A DNA stretch of 64,000 nucleotides from Paractinoplanes lichenicola. Lineage in GTDB: Bacteria > Actinomycetota > Actinomycetes > Mycobacteriales > Micromonosporaceae. Each line of letters begins with the position of its first letter. Position 1 is the first letter of the stretch. This document shows, piece by piece, positions 48,890 to 57,937 of this stretch. The notes beneath the pieces were generated by a model. It made no database searches. It saw only the letters and a list, made by a program, of their open reading frames with translations, and had not been told where the DNA came from. The stretch is from the NCBI RefSeq assembly GCF_016785085.1, contig NZ_JAENHO010000020.1:1-64000 (forward strand). Direction: 5' to 3'. Made by a program: the position numbers and the translations under genes.

Positions 48890-50271
48890 GTGAAGTCCCT
48901 TTGGACGTTCTGTCCGAGGACTCCGACACCGGCCCGGCCCCCGTCGTGGCCGTGGTCGGCCGCCCCAACGTGGGCAAATCCACCCTGGTCAACCGCATCA
49001 TCGGCCGCCGCCAAGCGGTAGTCGAGGACGTCCCCGGCGTCACCCGCGACCGCGTCCCCTACGACGCGCAATGGAATGGTCGCCGCTTCACCGTGGTCGA
49101 CACCGGCGGCTGGGAACCCGACGCCCGCGACCGCGCCGCGGCCATCGCGGCCCAGGCCGAGATCGCCGTCCAGACCGCCGACGTGGTCGTCTTCGTAGTC
49201 GACGTCTCGGTCGGCGCCACGGACGTCGACGAGGCCGCGGTCAAGATGCTGCGCCGCTCGCACAAGCCGGTCATCCTCGTCGCCAACAAAGCCGACAACA
49301 ACTCGCTCGAGCTGGAGGCTGTCTCGCTCTGGTCCCTGGGCCTGGGCGAACCCCACCCGATCTCGGCCCTGCACGGCCGCGGCTCGGGCGACCTGCTCGA
49401 CGACATCCTCAACGCCCTCCCCGAACCCCCGCCGATCGTCGAGGACGGCCCCCGCGGCCCCCGTCGTGTCGCGCTGGTCGGCCGCCCCAACGTCGGCAAG
49501 TCGTCCCTGCTCAACCGCGTGTCCAAGGAGGAGCGGGCAGTCGTCGACTCGGTCGCCGGCACCACCGTCGACCCGGTGGACAGCCTGGTCGAGATGGACG
49601 GCGAAACCTGGCAGTTCGTCGACACCGCAGGCCTGCGCAAACGAGTGAACCAGGCCTCCGGCACGGAGTACTACGCGTCCCTCCGCACGGCCGGCGCCGT
49701 GGAAGCGGCCGAGGTCGCCGTAGTGCTGCTCGACTCCGCCGAGACCATCTCCGAGCAGGACCAACGCGTGCTGACCCAGGTCGTCGAGGCCGGCAAGGCG
49801 TTGGTGATCGCCTTCAACAAGTGGGACCTGGTCGACGCCGACCGCCGCATCTATCTGGACAAGGAAATCGAGCGCGAACTCAAGCGCATCCCGTGGGCGA
49901 TCCGCGTCAACATCTCGGCCAAGACCGGCCGGGCCGTCGACAAGCTCGCCCCTGCTCTGCGCCGCGCTTTGGCTTCGTGGGAGCAGCGGGTGCCTACTGG
50001 TGCCCTCAACCAGTGGCTCACGGCTTTGACCCAGGCCACCCCCCACCCCGTACGAGGGGGTCGCGCCCCTCGGATTTTGTTCGCCACCCAGGCTGGGGTG
50101 GCGCCGCCGCGGTTTGTGCTCTTCACTACTGGGCCGCTCGACGCCGGCTACCAGCGCTTCGTAGAGCGGAAGCTCCGCGAGGAGTTCGGCTTCGAGGGCT
50201 CACCCATCGAGGTCTCGGTCAAACCCCGCAAGAAGACAGGCCCGGGGGGTCGGGGCAAGGCCCACGGGTAG
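48886..50271 (+). CDS. der: Ribosome biogenesis GTPase Der (EngA)
   Basis: A 461-residue tandem GTPase. The first P-loop GRPNVGKS is at residues 25-32, the second at ~199-206; NKAD and NKWD give the two G4 motifs, and a C-terminal KH-like domain ends with a basic tail ([16 protein letters not shown]). Acts in 50S assembly. GTG 48886 overlaps the cmk stop. Confidence 0.97.
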   Translation: MSEVPLDVLSEDSDTGPAPVVAVVGRPNVGKSTLVNRIIGRRQAVVEDVPGVTRDRVPYDAQWNGRRFTVVDTGGWEPDARDRAAAIAAQAEIAVQTADVVVFVVDVSVGATDVDEAAVKMLRRSHKPVILVANKADNNSLELEAVSLWSLGLGEPHPISALHGRGSGDLLDDILNALPEPPPIVEDGPRGPRRVALVGRPNVGKSSLLNRVSKEERAVVDSVAGTTVDPVDSLVEMDGETWQFVDTAGLRKRVNQASGTEYYASLRTAGAVEAAEVAVVLLDSAETISEQDQRVLTQVVEAGKALVIAFNKWDLVDADRRIYLDKEIERELKRIPWAIRVNISAKTGRAVDKLAPALRRALASWEQRVPTGALNQWLTALTQATPHPVRGGRAPRILFATQAGVAPPRFVLFTTGPLDAGYQRFVERKLREEFGFEGSPIEVSVKPRKKTGPGGRGKAHG

Positions 50272-50321
50272 GACTTGCTAAGCTTTCCGAGTTGCCGCGC
50301 GGTGTTAGTGCCGGGCGGCGG

Positions 50322-50395
<74 letters not shown>

Positions 50396-50400
50396 CATGG

Positions 50401-50427
50401 AAAAAGGCCAGCTTAGCTGGCCTTTTT
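50401..50427 (+). terminator. Intrinsic terminator after tRNA-Pro
   Basis: AAAAAGGCCAGC and its complement GCTGGCCTTTTT with a 3-base loop form a 12-bp stem ending in T5, five bases after the tRNA. Confidence 0.92.
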
Positions 50428-51002
50428 CATTTGCCAGCGTAACTGCCTTCCGATCTCCGTGACACGCATTTTTGCCCGAACGCGCGTACGGTTTACGCGT
50501 CTGTTGTTGATCGGCTCCTCCTTTCCTACCCGTGGCGCGGTGCTGCTTCGGGCACCGCTGTGGTCCTGCTCTCCTGGAATGTGGCGCTGAGCTGGTGAAA
50601 CGTGTCCGGAGGCGCCTGGCTTTCAGGACTTAGGCGGTCGCCGTGGTTGCCGGCGTCTGTCGATGTCTACTGTGGATTATCGTGACACCTGAGTGACACG
50701 AACGCTCGTACGGTGATCTTTGCTTGGTGCTTTGGCCGGGCCGGTGAATCCATGATTGCGCTTGGCGGCGAGGTGCGGGTTGTCGGCCGTGGGAGAGTTT
50801 GTCGGTGCCGACCGTGCACGTAGAGCGATAGCGGGTGGCTATCGCAAGGGGTAGGCCGTAGCGCGGCATGCTTGCCGCCGCTGTCGTCGACGCGGCCACG
50901 GTGCCCGGTGCGTAAGCCGGGCACTGCCGCCCCGCGGATCTACCCGCGTGCCGTCGTCGCGGCGGACGCCGAGACTTGACCGTCGTTGCGACACTTCACT
51001 CG
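50428..51002. other. Gene-poor stretch at the start of the accessory region
   Basis: About 575 bp with no supported gene. It contains two similar words, GACACGCATTTTTGCCCGAACG (50461) and GACACGAACGCTCGTACGGTG (50695), each near CGTACGGT. Short open frames on the minus strand are low complexity. It may contain the remains of an integration event next to the tRNA, but no copy of the tRNA 3' end is seen. Confidence 0.4.
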
Positions 51003-52502
51003 ATGGATCCGCTGAGAGATTTTGGGCGCAACGACCCGTGTTGGTGTGGTGCGGCCCGCAAGTACAAGGCTTGTCACGGACGGCATCAACCGCCGTCCGT
51101 TCCCGGTCAACCGATCGTGCATCCTGACGACGCAGACCGCGTGTGGTTGTCGCCGACCACTTCAATGACCCGTGACGCCCTCCGGCGTCCCGATGCCGGT
51201 GTCCCTCTGGTCCTGCCGCTCGGGCGGCCACAGAGCCGCCCGGTCGACATCGACCCCGCCGTTCAGGTGCTGCTGGACGCGCCCCGGTACACCACGCAAC
51301 CGCTTCCGGTTCTGGGTAAACAACGCTTCGAGGTTTTCGACCACACGCAGCACGACCGTGATGCCCTGGCCGACGGCGTCGCCGATATCGCCGTTGCTGT
51401 TTCTCAAGCTCTTGGCGAGCTGGACCTTCGGCCCGGGGGCCGGCCGACGATCCTCTGGAACGACGAGGTCGATGCCGCCCGGTTCGTAGGTCAGACCCTG
51501 CTGTTCGCCGATCATGTCTGCGTCCCCGACCGAGTCTTCGCCGCTCTCATCGACGACCGAGACGACGATACGGTCCGCGAAGCGATCGCCGAACAGCGCC
51601 GTCTTCGCCCGCTTATCGAAGCCGGCGTCGTCGTGCCTGTCCCCGAAGCGCTCGGCGTCGCCGCTCAAGCCGGGGCTGTCGACGCGATGACCCAACGCGA
51701 CCTGCGGCGTCGCGATCTCACCGATTGGGTGCGCAGCCAGCTCATCGTCGAAGGCCCCACCGCCCGCGAGGCGATGTTCATCAACGCGATCGACGACTTC
51801 GACTCCGGGCAGATGTGGCTGCTGTCGCGGCGCACCGTCGTCAACGAGCAGCCCGACGGCCGGAACGCTTTCACCGCCGATCTCCTCGGCAACTACGACC
51901 CCGCCCACGACTACGACCCTTGGAAACAGCAGAACCTCGACAAGGCCGTCGGCGAGTACCTGCGGCATGCCAACGAACGACTCATCGCCGGTAAAGTCTT
52001 CGCTGCCGACTACCTCACCACCTCGCCCTTCCGGGCTCGGCTTCTCGCCCGCAAGGGCGCACTGCCCGATCAACCGATCCACTCTGCGGTCTGGGCTGAC
52101 ATCCCCATCCTGCCCGGCGCCGATCCCGCCACCGTGGCCCGCGCTGCCGCTGAGGATGAAGCCGTCGAGGATCTTCGCCAGAAGGTCCGCAACGCTCTGC
52201 GCGGCGCTCGTGACCTCGGCGCCGGCGCTGACGCCCTTACCGGGCTCGGTGACGAACTCGCCCACGCCAGCCGCAAACTTCAAGCCGCTGTCCACACCGA
52301 GCGCCGCTGGAAAGTCCTCGTCCCCGCCCTTGCCGGACTCGGCGCCATCGCCCTGGGCGCGGCGGGCCCCGCGGCCATCGTTGGTGGCGTCCTGAGCGTG
52401 GTCGGCGGGCTTGTGCCGAACTTGGCCGACAGCGCGGCGCGACGGCGCGAGGCAGCCTACCTGTTCTATCTGGCCAACCGGACCCCTCGACTCCGGCGTT
52501 GA
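51003..52502 (+). CDS. SEC-C motif protein with C-terminal membrane hairpin
   Basis: A 499-residue protein. At the extreme N-terminus, GRNDPCWCGAARKYKACHG (residues 8-26) is the SEC-C zinc knuckle (C13, C15, C24, H25) known from the SecA tail. The ~400-residue central part is unrecognised. Residues ~439-473 (VPALAGLGAIALGAAGPAAI and following) form hydrophobic helices. ATG 51003 is preferred to TTG 50976 because the knuckle then lies at the N-terminus; neither has a Shine-Dalgarno sequence. Stand-alone SEC-C proteins occur in defence islands, but the role is unknown. Confidence 0.75.
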   Translation: MDPLRDFGRNDPCWCGAARKYKACHGRHQPPSVPGQPIVHPDDADRVWLSPTTSMTRDALRRPDAGVPLVLPLGRPQSRPVDIDPAVQVLLDAPRYTTQPLPVLGKQRFEVFDHTQHDRDALADGVADIAVAVSQALGELDLRPGGRPTILWNDEVDAARFVGQTLLFADHVCVPDRVFAALIDDRDDDTVREAIAEQRRLRPLIEAGVVVPVPEALGVAAQAGAVDAMTQRDLRRRDLTDWVRSQLIVEGPTAREAMFINAIDDFDSGQMWLLSRRTVVNEQPDGRNAFTADLLGNYDPAHDYDPWKQQNLDKAVGEYLRHANERLIAGKVFAADYLTTSPFRARLLARKGALPDQPIHSAVWADIPILPGADPATVARAAAEDEAVEDLRQKVRNALRGARDLGAGADALTGLGDELAHASRKLQAAVHTERRWKVLVPALAGLGAIALGAAGPAAIVGGVLSVVGGLVPNLADSAARRREAAYLFYLANRTPRLRR

Positions 52503-53036
52503 AGCGCCCGGTCCCACGGCGACCGGGTGCCTCGGCCGCCGGCAGGCGGAGCTGGCGAGCCGTGAGGACCGTGTGCGCCCTCAGCGCCGCTGTGCAAACC
52601 CGTGGCCAGGACTGTGCTTCAGAGTCGGTCCTGTGACGGCGCGGGACGCTTGCCGTGGGAAGACCGGTTCCCGTCCGTCAGCCTGCAGCGAGCCACCAGC
52701 GGTCAACCGGCGATGGAAGTGTCGACGTCCACGTGTTGCCGGGCGGCGGGATGACTAGGCGGGCGTTGTTATCCTTGACAGTTCACTGATGACGTGTTGC
52801 TGGACGCTGGCTGGCTGGAGGTCACTACGCAACCCAGGCCGCAAGGCCGCAGCACGGGGATCGGCGTTGACATCAGTCCAGCCACGTCCTGATCCGGCTC
52901 AACCAGATCATGCCCGGCCCGGCATACCTGATCAGTCCCCTTGATCGGAAGGCGACGACGTTGTCGCGGTGACGACACCTCGGCGATCATCGATCGATGT
53001 TTATGATGTTACCGTAGGTCGATAAAAGAACTACAT
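52503..53036. other. Intergenic region before the DUF262 operon
   Basis: About 530 bp without a convincing gene. A TTGACA hexamer occurs at 52775. Just before the next gene, GTTACC (53008-53013) and GGTAAC (53039-53044) form an interrupted inverted repeat enclosing AT-rich DNA, a possible operator or promoter region. Confidence 0.4.
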
Positions 53037-53744
53037 TTGGTAACTGCCCAGCCGACGGTGAAGGTGGACGGCGTGGCTCTGCTCGATCGATTCGACAAAG
53101 ACGCGGAATCCGTGTTCGCGGAAATAATCGAACGCGCCGGACACCCGGTTCAGCTCCGCGATGTCCGCGACGTGATCGTCCGCGCGGGTGCCGATCCTGC
53201 CACCGTGAACCGCCGATGGAAGTCGACGCAGAAAAGGCTCGCCGAGCATCCACAGATCGTCCGGCCGGACAAGACTCATTACGAATGGTCGCCCGTCACA
53301 GTCACCTCGGGACAAGCGCTGACCGAGCTGACCGGCCTGGCCCTGAAATCCAGCCGCAGCTGGATCGTGCAACCGTATGTCAAGGCGATCAAGAATGTGC
53401 TGGCCGCCGTCGAGAACTCGGGTCCTAGAGCCAGGCCCGATTGGACTGAGCAGAGCACACGGGAGAAGGTCACACTGCTGGCCGACGTCGTGGCAGGCGC
53501 CGACCAGCTCGCCGCCGAGGACCAGAAGGCCCCCGAGATCGTGGCATGGCTGATGCGTGAAGCCCAGGACAATCGGCTGGACGTAATCGGTCCCGTCGGT
53601 GCCACCGTGGACTTCACCACCGAGCGGCACGAAGGAAATGCCCGCGCCGGAGAGCGCGTCAGAATCAGGCGCTGCGGATTCATCTGGACCGGAATAGGCA
53701 AACCGATCGTCGTCCTCAAGGCGCAGGCCGAACCGGTTTCCTGA
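53037..53744 (+). CDS. Hypothetical protein upstream of the DUF262 gene
   Basis: A 235-residue protein. The N-terminal part (AESVFAEIIERAGHPVQLRD through NRRWKSTQKRL) looks like a winged helix-turn-helix; the middle has two helices (ELTGLALKSSRSWIVQPYVK); the C-terminus is beta-rich. The start is uncertain: TTG 53037, GTG 53058, or GTG 53073, the last with AAGGTGGA four bases upstream. It ends 17 bp before the DUF262 gene and probably works with it. No family is recognised. Confidence 0.65.
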   Translation: MVTAQPTVKVDGVALLDRFDKDAESVFAEIIERAGHPVQLRDVRDVIVRAGADPATVNRRWKSTQKRLAEHPQIVRPDKTHYEWSPVTVTSGQALTELTGLALKSSRSWIVQPYVKAIKNVLAAVENSGPRARPDWTEQSTREKVTLLADVVAGADQLAAEDQKAPEIVAWLMREAQDNRLDVIGPVGATVDFTTERHEGNARAGERVRIRRCGFIWTGIGKPIVVLKAQAEPVS

Positions 53745-53761
53745 GTTCGCTGGGGGACGTC

Positions 53762-55924
53762 ATGTCCGGATCATCACATCCGAAGAAGATCGTGCAGGCC
53801 GGACCCGCGACAGTGCGCATGCTTTTCGAGGGAAATGCTTACGGTCTTGGCTATTTCCAGCGCCGCTACGCCTGGGAGAGACTCCAGGTCGAAAAACTGA
53901 TGCTCGACCTGGTCAAGAAATTTGAGCGGGAATGGCAACAGAACCACCAGGTTGCCGACGCCATGACCTACGAGCCCTATTTTCTCGGCTCGGTCATCAC
54001 CTATCGCCGCGCCGACGGGAAATACCTGGCCGATGGGCAACAACGGGTAGTCACCCTCCTGCTTTTGCTGATCCGGCTCTACCACCTGACGTCGTCGCGC
54101 GAGGACACCAGGGACCAGAGCGCTCACCTGCGGACGCTGATTCTCGGCGGCGACCCCGTCAGACGACAGTTCACTATCACCGACATCGGTTATCGTGCCT
54201 GCTTTAACGACCTACTTAACGGAAAGGAGTTCGGCGCGTACGGCGGCCCGGACGTCGTCCGGGTGTTCCAGGCCTACCAGGACGTCACCCAGTTCTGTCT
54301 GCAGAACCTGCCAGGCGAGGCGCTACCGAACTTCGTCACCTGGCTGCTCGAACGGGTATCACTCGTCGAACTCGACGCCGGCGACCCCGACCGCGCACTC
54401 GAGATGTTCGTGGCGATGAACGACCGCGGCGTCCGACTCACCCCACTCGACCTGCTGAAACAGTACCTGCTCAGCGACGCGCTACCCGATCCGGGCGTGC
54501 ACGACGCCGGCTGGCAGTCCATGCAGGCCACCCTCGACGCCGTGGCGAAGGACGCGACGCTCGACTTCGTACGCGGCGTACTGCGAGCGCACTACTTCCA
54601 CCTGCACCCCGACGACGGTGACGGCATCACCCTCGACGAGGCACCGCACGAATGGCTCGTGCGGCACGAGGACGCGATCTGGCCGCGCTACAAGACAGGC
54701 GACCACGCCACGCTCTTCACCGAGGAACTGCAGCCGCTCTACCCGTTCTACGCGGATCTGCTGCGCTGGGCCGCCGCACCGGTAGACGGTCACCTCGGCA
54801 CCTGGTTCAACACCTCCAATGGCATCATCCGGCAGTTCGACCTCACGATGGCCGCCATCCGATCTGGCGACGACGAGGACGTCATGCACCGGAAGGCCAC
54901 CCTGGTCGCCAACTTCCTCGACCTGTTCGTCGTCACCCGTGGCCTGGTCGCAGAGAACTACGGGCAGGCCGAGATCGACGAACTGGTCGGCGAACTGCGG
55001 CCGGCGGTGCGCGAATCCCGGACGGTGCATGACCTCGCCGTCGCCCTGGGAAAAGCCGCAGCCGAGTGGTACCCGCGTTTTGGCGGCGTGCTGACGCTGC
55101 GCTACCGCGAGCGCGGAAACAGGCCTTTCGTCGTCTATTTCCTCGCCCGGCTGACCGCCTGGTTGGAATCACGCACAGGCCGCGGCGACCGCGCCGTGCA
55201 CATGCTTAGCCATATCGACGGCCGAGGCCACGAGGTCGAACATCTCTTCACCAGTAGGCACGCCGAATACCGCGACCCACTCCCCGACGGCGACGCCTAC
55301 TCTCGCCAGCGCAGCCGGCTGGGCGCCCTGGTTTTGCTGGAAGGCTCGGACAATGCGAGCCTCGGTGCCCTGCGCCTTGCCGACAAGCTCAGTGCATACC
55401 GCAGCCATTACCTGCTGGCCGGCTCGCTGCACCCCGACAGCTACGGGCGTGGTGAAGTACGGTTCCGCCGGTTCCGGGAGGACGAGAACCTCGACTTCCG
55501 CGCCTACGACGAAACCGTGCCCATTCCCGAGTTCGTGGAATCCCGTAGCCGGTTGTTCAAGGCCATGGCCGAGAAGATCTGGGCGGCGGACCGGCTCGGC
55601 CTTATCCTCCCTACAGAACCGGCCGCCGCGTCAAGGGCCAGGCCGCGGAGAAGGTCGCGCGTCACCCTCGCCGAACTCATCCGAGAAGGCATGCTCGCTC
55701 CCGAGACGGGCCTTGCAGGCATGCGTAACCGAAAAATGTTCCGCGCGACGCTGCTCGGCGACGGCAGAATCCGCACCGCGAGCGGCGAACCTTTCCCTTC
55801 CCCTACCGCCGCGGCCGAAGCGGTCCTCGACGGAAAATCCGCAAACGGCTGGACCTTCTGGCGCATCGGTGAGGGGAAGGAAACTCTCGCCGAGGTGCGG
55901 ACGAGATACGAGCGCCGTCGCTGA
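53762..55924 (+). CDS. DUF262-DUF1524 (GmrSD-like) protein with C-terminal RAMA-like domain
   Basis: A 720-residue putative modification-dependent restriction enzyme. The N-terminal DUF262 (GmrS) domain has YFQRRYAW (Q33-W38) and the DGQQR motif (91-95), the NTP-binding ParB-like core. The GmrD part (DUF1524) has the HNH-like motif HEVEH at 490-494 followed by an Asn/Lys-rich end. Residues ~634-720 (VTLAELIREGMLAPETGLAG, ending NGWTFWRIGEG) match the RAMA domain found in restriction/methylase-linked proteins, which binds modified bases. A GmrSD-RAMA fusion in one chain points to a Type IV restriction function. ATG 53762 with GGGGGA upstream. Confidence 0.82.
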   Translation: MSGSSHPKKIVQAGPATVRMLFEGNAYGLGYFQRRYAWERLQVEKLMLDLVKKFEREWQQNHQVADAMTYEPYFLGSVITYRRADGKYLADGQQRVVTLLLLLIRLYHLTSSREDTRDQSAHLRTLILGGDPVRRQFTITDIGYRACFNDLLNGKEFGAYGGPDVVRVFQAYQDVTQFCLQNLPGEALPNFVTWLLERVSLVELDAGDPDRALEMFVAMNDRGVRLTPLDLLKQYLLSDALPDPGVHDAGWQSMQATLDAVAKDATLDFVRGVLRAHYFHLHPDDGDGITLDEAPHEWLVRHEDAIWPRYKTGDHATLFTEELQPLYPFYADLLRWAAAPVDGHLGTWFNTSNGIIRQFDLTMAAIRSGDDEDVMHRKATLVANFLDLFVVTRGLVAENYGQAEIDELVGELRPAVRESRTVHDLAVALGKAAAEWYPRFGGVLTLRYRERGNRPFVVYFLARLTAWLESRTGRGDRAVHMLSHIDGRGHEVEHLFTSRHAEYRDPLPDGDAYSRQRSRLGALVLLEGSDNASLGALRLADKLSAYRSHYLLAGSLHPDSYGRGEVRFRRFREDENLDFRAYDETVPIPEFVESRSRLFKAMAEKIWAADRLGLILPTEPAAASRARPRRRSRVTLAELIREGMLAPETGLAGMRNRKMFRATLLGDGRIRTASGEPFPSPTAAAEAVLDGKSANGWTFWRIGEGKETLAEVRTRYERRR

Positions 55925-56025
55925 CACCGGAGAAGAACCTATCGGCCCGCTCGAGCGTGAGCATCCTGCGCCTGCTGGAGACGACAGGAGTTTGCTCGCG
56001 CGCCAATACAAATTCGCGGGCGACG

Positions 56026-56613
56026 TCACTTATGTGGGGTGGCCGCTGCGAGCTTGGGCAGGACGTAGGTGAACTCTTTTCCGCCGCGTTCAGCGACACC
56101 GTGCTGGCGGATGAGTGCGCGGGCGCTTACGAGTTTTTTGAGGCGGTTATTTGCGTTAGGCGCGCTGATATTAAGCTGTGAGGCGGCGTTCATGGCTGTG
56201 AAGGCGCCGACCCTGCGTGCGAGTTCCTGTGCGAGTTCGAACGTTTCGGTAATGACGTTCGATGCGGCGAGCAGTGTGACGGCGCCCAATCGTTCTTCAG
56301 CGGCGATGAGGTCTCGGCGTTGGAGGCATATGTCGATGGTCTCGCGCAGTTCTTCGTGGAGCCCGGTGAGCGCAACGACTGCGGGGAGAGCGTCGCGGCC
56401 AGCGAGCGCGCTGTAGTACTCGCCGAGAAACTCGTCAGCGAAGCTGATGGTCATGGCGACGACGCCGTCGAAGTCGATGATGACGGTCTCTGTGTTCTCT
56501 GGCGTCTCGTCCTGCAGATCGCGCAAAGTGCGCTTGGCGAGGTCGCGCGTGGTCAGGAAGTCCTTGACCTTCGCGACGGGGAACGTGAACGGTGCGGCGG
56601 GTTCCGGTTTCAC
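56026..56613 (-). CDS. STAS-like (DUF4325) and winged-helix protein
   Basis: A 195-residue protein. TVIIDFDGVVAMTISFADEF matches the DUF4325 STAS-like domain (DF-G-V...SFADE). A second part (AFTAMNAASQLNISAPNANN, then RLKKLVSARALIRQHG) looks like a helix-turn-helix. GTG at 56613. It follows the GHKL ATPase gene by 28 bp on the same strand, a pairing seen in phage/defence contexts. It may transduce the ATPase state to DNA binding. Confidence 0.78.
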   Translation of the reverse strand: MKPEPAAPFTFPVAKVKDFLTTRDLAKRTLRDLQDETPENTETVIIDFDGVVAMTISFADEFLGEYYSALAGRDALPAVVALTGLHEELRETIDICLQRRDLIAAEERLGAVTLLAASNVITETFELAQELARRVGAFTAMNAASQLNISAPNANNRLKKLVSARALIRQHGVAERGGKEFTYVLPKLAAATPHK

Positions 56614-56641
56614 TTGACAGATTGAAACACGATACGCACGG

Positions 56642-57541
56642 CTATGGAAGGTGGACGCGCAGCGACGCCCAGGTGCCGTCCAGTTGGGTGGCCACTGAGT
56701 TGCACAGGGTGGGGCGATTGCCGTCTAGTTCGACAACCGCTACGGCGCCGCTACTGCGAAGCGTGAGACGGCCGCCTCCGCCGCGCGTGGCGTAGTGGCC
56801 AAGGTTGCCGAGTCCGTTGCCCCTCCCTCCGACTGAGTCGATTTCGCTCGAGGTCAACGCTCGCTCGAGGGCGCGTTCCAGTGCGGAGGGGCCGTCATTG
56901 ATGTTTTGGTGGCGTGCGCTGGTCCTGAGGTGTTCGAGGACGCCAACGCCTGAGTCGCAGACGGCCACCTCCAGGCCTGGCCTTCCGCTCGTAGCGCCGG
57001 AGTACAGCTGAGCTGCCACGAAGGCGTCAGCGCTGCTGAGGCCGTGCGTGGTGGCATTGAGGATGAGCTCGCCCACGCTCTGGTAGACGGCGGTGCCGAT
57101 GCGCATACCAAATTTCCTGATCGCCACTTGACCCAGGGCTCGCGCAACATCGTCAGCGTTACTCGGCGTCACCTTGGTGACCTCAAGCAGTGTTTCCGAC
57201 CGGTCCTTCCGGTTCTGCAAGACCTGGGGGCCCTCGACCTTCGCCACCGTGCCGAGGTGTTCGGTCACGTTCATTCGGGTCAGGTACGACGCGACGTTCT
57301 GGTCGTAGGGCGGGAAGAGGGTTACTTTGCGATTCTGGTACGCCGCCCAGGTGCCCATGCTGACCATCGCGGCGAGTTCCAGCGGTCCGGCGTGCTGAAG
57401 GCACGCAGCGTCCAGCACGAGGGTGTTCTGATCGTCGACATAGTCGGCCTGCAACTCGGCGCGCAGCAGCGGTTTGCGACCAGACAGCCGAATGAGCACG
57501 ACATCCAGCATCTCAGGCCGGCGACCGATCGCCAACTTCAC
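56642..57541 (-). CDS. GHKL-type ATPase with N-terminal STAS-like domain
   Basis: A 299-residue protein. Residues ~10-100 resemble a STAS domain (TLVLDAACLQHAGPLELAAM). The GHKL ATPase has N-box ELILNATTHG (158-167), G1 CDSGVG (195-200) and G2 GGRGNGLGNL (238-247). There is no phosphoacceptor His or kinase dimerisation domain, so it is an ATPase or sensor and not a classic histidine kinase. GTG at 57541. Head-to-head with the ubiquitin-like operon. Confidence 0.82.
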   Translation of the reverse strand: MKLAIGRRPEMLDVVLIRLSGRKPLLRAELQADYVDDQNTLVLDAACLQHAGPLELAAMVSMGTWAAYQNRKVTLFPPYDQNVASYLTRMNVTEHLGTVAKVEGPQVLQNRKDRSETLLEVTKVTPSNADDVARALGQVAIRKFGMRIGTAVYQSVGELILNATTHGLSSADAFVAAQLYSGATSGRPGLEVAVCDSGVGVLEHLRTSARHQNINDGPSALERALERALTSSEIDSVGGRGNGLGNLGHYATRGGGGRLTLRSSGAVAVVELDGNRPTLCNSVATQLDGTWASLRVHLP

Positions 57542-57560
57542 GGCGTGATGAGCGAAGGGG

Positions 57561-57589
57561 TTGACAGCAAGCCTTCAGCGGTTTAAATT
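57561..57589 (+). promoter_or_regulatory. Sigma-70-like promoter of the ubiquitin-like operon
   Basis: TTGACA at 57561-57566, 17 bp, then TAAATT at 57584-57589. The AT-rich -10 stands out in this GC-rich genome. Transcription would begin near 57596, leaving a ~60-base leader with AAGGAG at 57644-57649 before the ATG at 57656. Confidence 0.75.
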
Positions 57590-57655
57590 TTCCAAATGAA
57601 ACCGCCGCCCGGCGGGATTTACCGGGCGAGAGCCCTTGTCTCTAAGGAGTGCCCG

Positions 57656-57937
57656 ATGGTACTGCCAACGCAAACCGACGCGGACCGTCACGGCGGTCAC
57701 GATCACGACCGGCCGATCACCCTCAAGGTCGACGGGGAACGGATCACGGTCCGCGTCGACCGGATTACCCCGAACGAGATCCTCGTGAGGGCGGGGATCG
57801 ACCCGGCCTCTCATTACCTGGTGGAGGTCAAAGGCCGCGAGTAGACGTCCTACGAGGGGCGCGGAGACACCGCCATCCGGGTCCACGACGGAGACAAGTT
57901 TGTGTCGGTCTCGACCGGCCCGACCCCGACGTCATGA
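57656..57937 (+). pseudogene. Ubiquitin-like (multiubiquitin-domain type) protein with an in-frame amber codon
   Basis: ATG 57656 has a near-perfect AAGGAG six bases upstream. The first 62 codons read a His/Asp-rich leader and a beta-grasp half (ITLKVDGERITVRVDRITPN, then ASHYLVEVKGRE). TAG is at 57842-57844. The same frame then continues for 30 codons with TSYEGRGDTAIRVHDGDKFV and STGPTPTS, matching the second half of the multiubiquitin family, and stops at TGA 57935-57937, forming an ATGA overlap with the E2 gene. With the TAG read as Gln (CAG, one base away) the protein would be 93 residues. Interpreted as a nonsense mutation, read-through site or error. There is no terminal Gly-Gly. Confidence 0.82.

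Noticed and set aside
50428-51002. Attachment site copy of tRNA-Pro within the window
   Set aside because: I looked for a second GGTTCAAATCCTGTC-like tract in 50.4-64 kb and saw none.
52690-52730. GTCAACCGGCGATGGAAG resembles GTGAACCGCCGATGGAAG in the gene at 53037
   Set aside because: Similarity covers only ~18 bp and no further duplicated sequence surrounds it; likely chance.
57596-57655. Earlier ATG at 57596 as start of the ubiquitin-like gene
   Set aside because: It would be near the transcription start predicted from the promoter and lacks a ribosome-binding site. ATG 57656 has AAGGAG at ideal distance.
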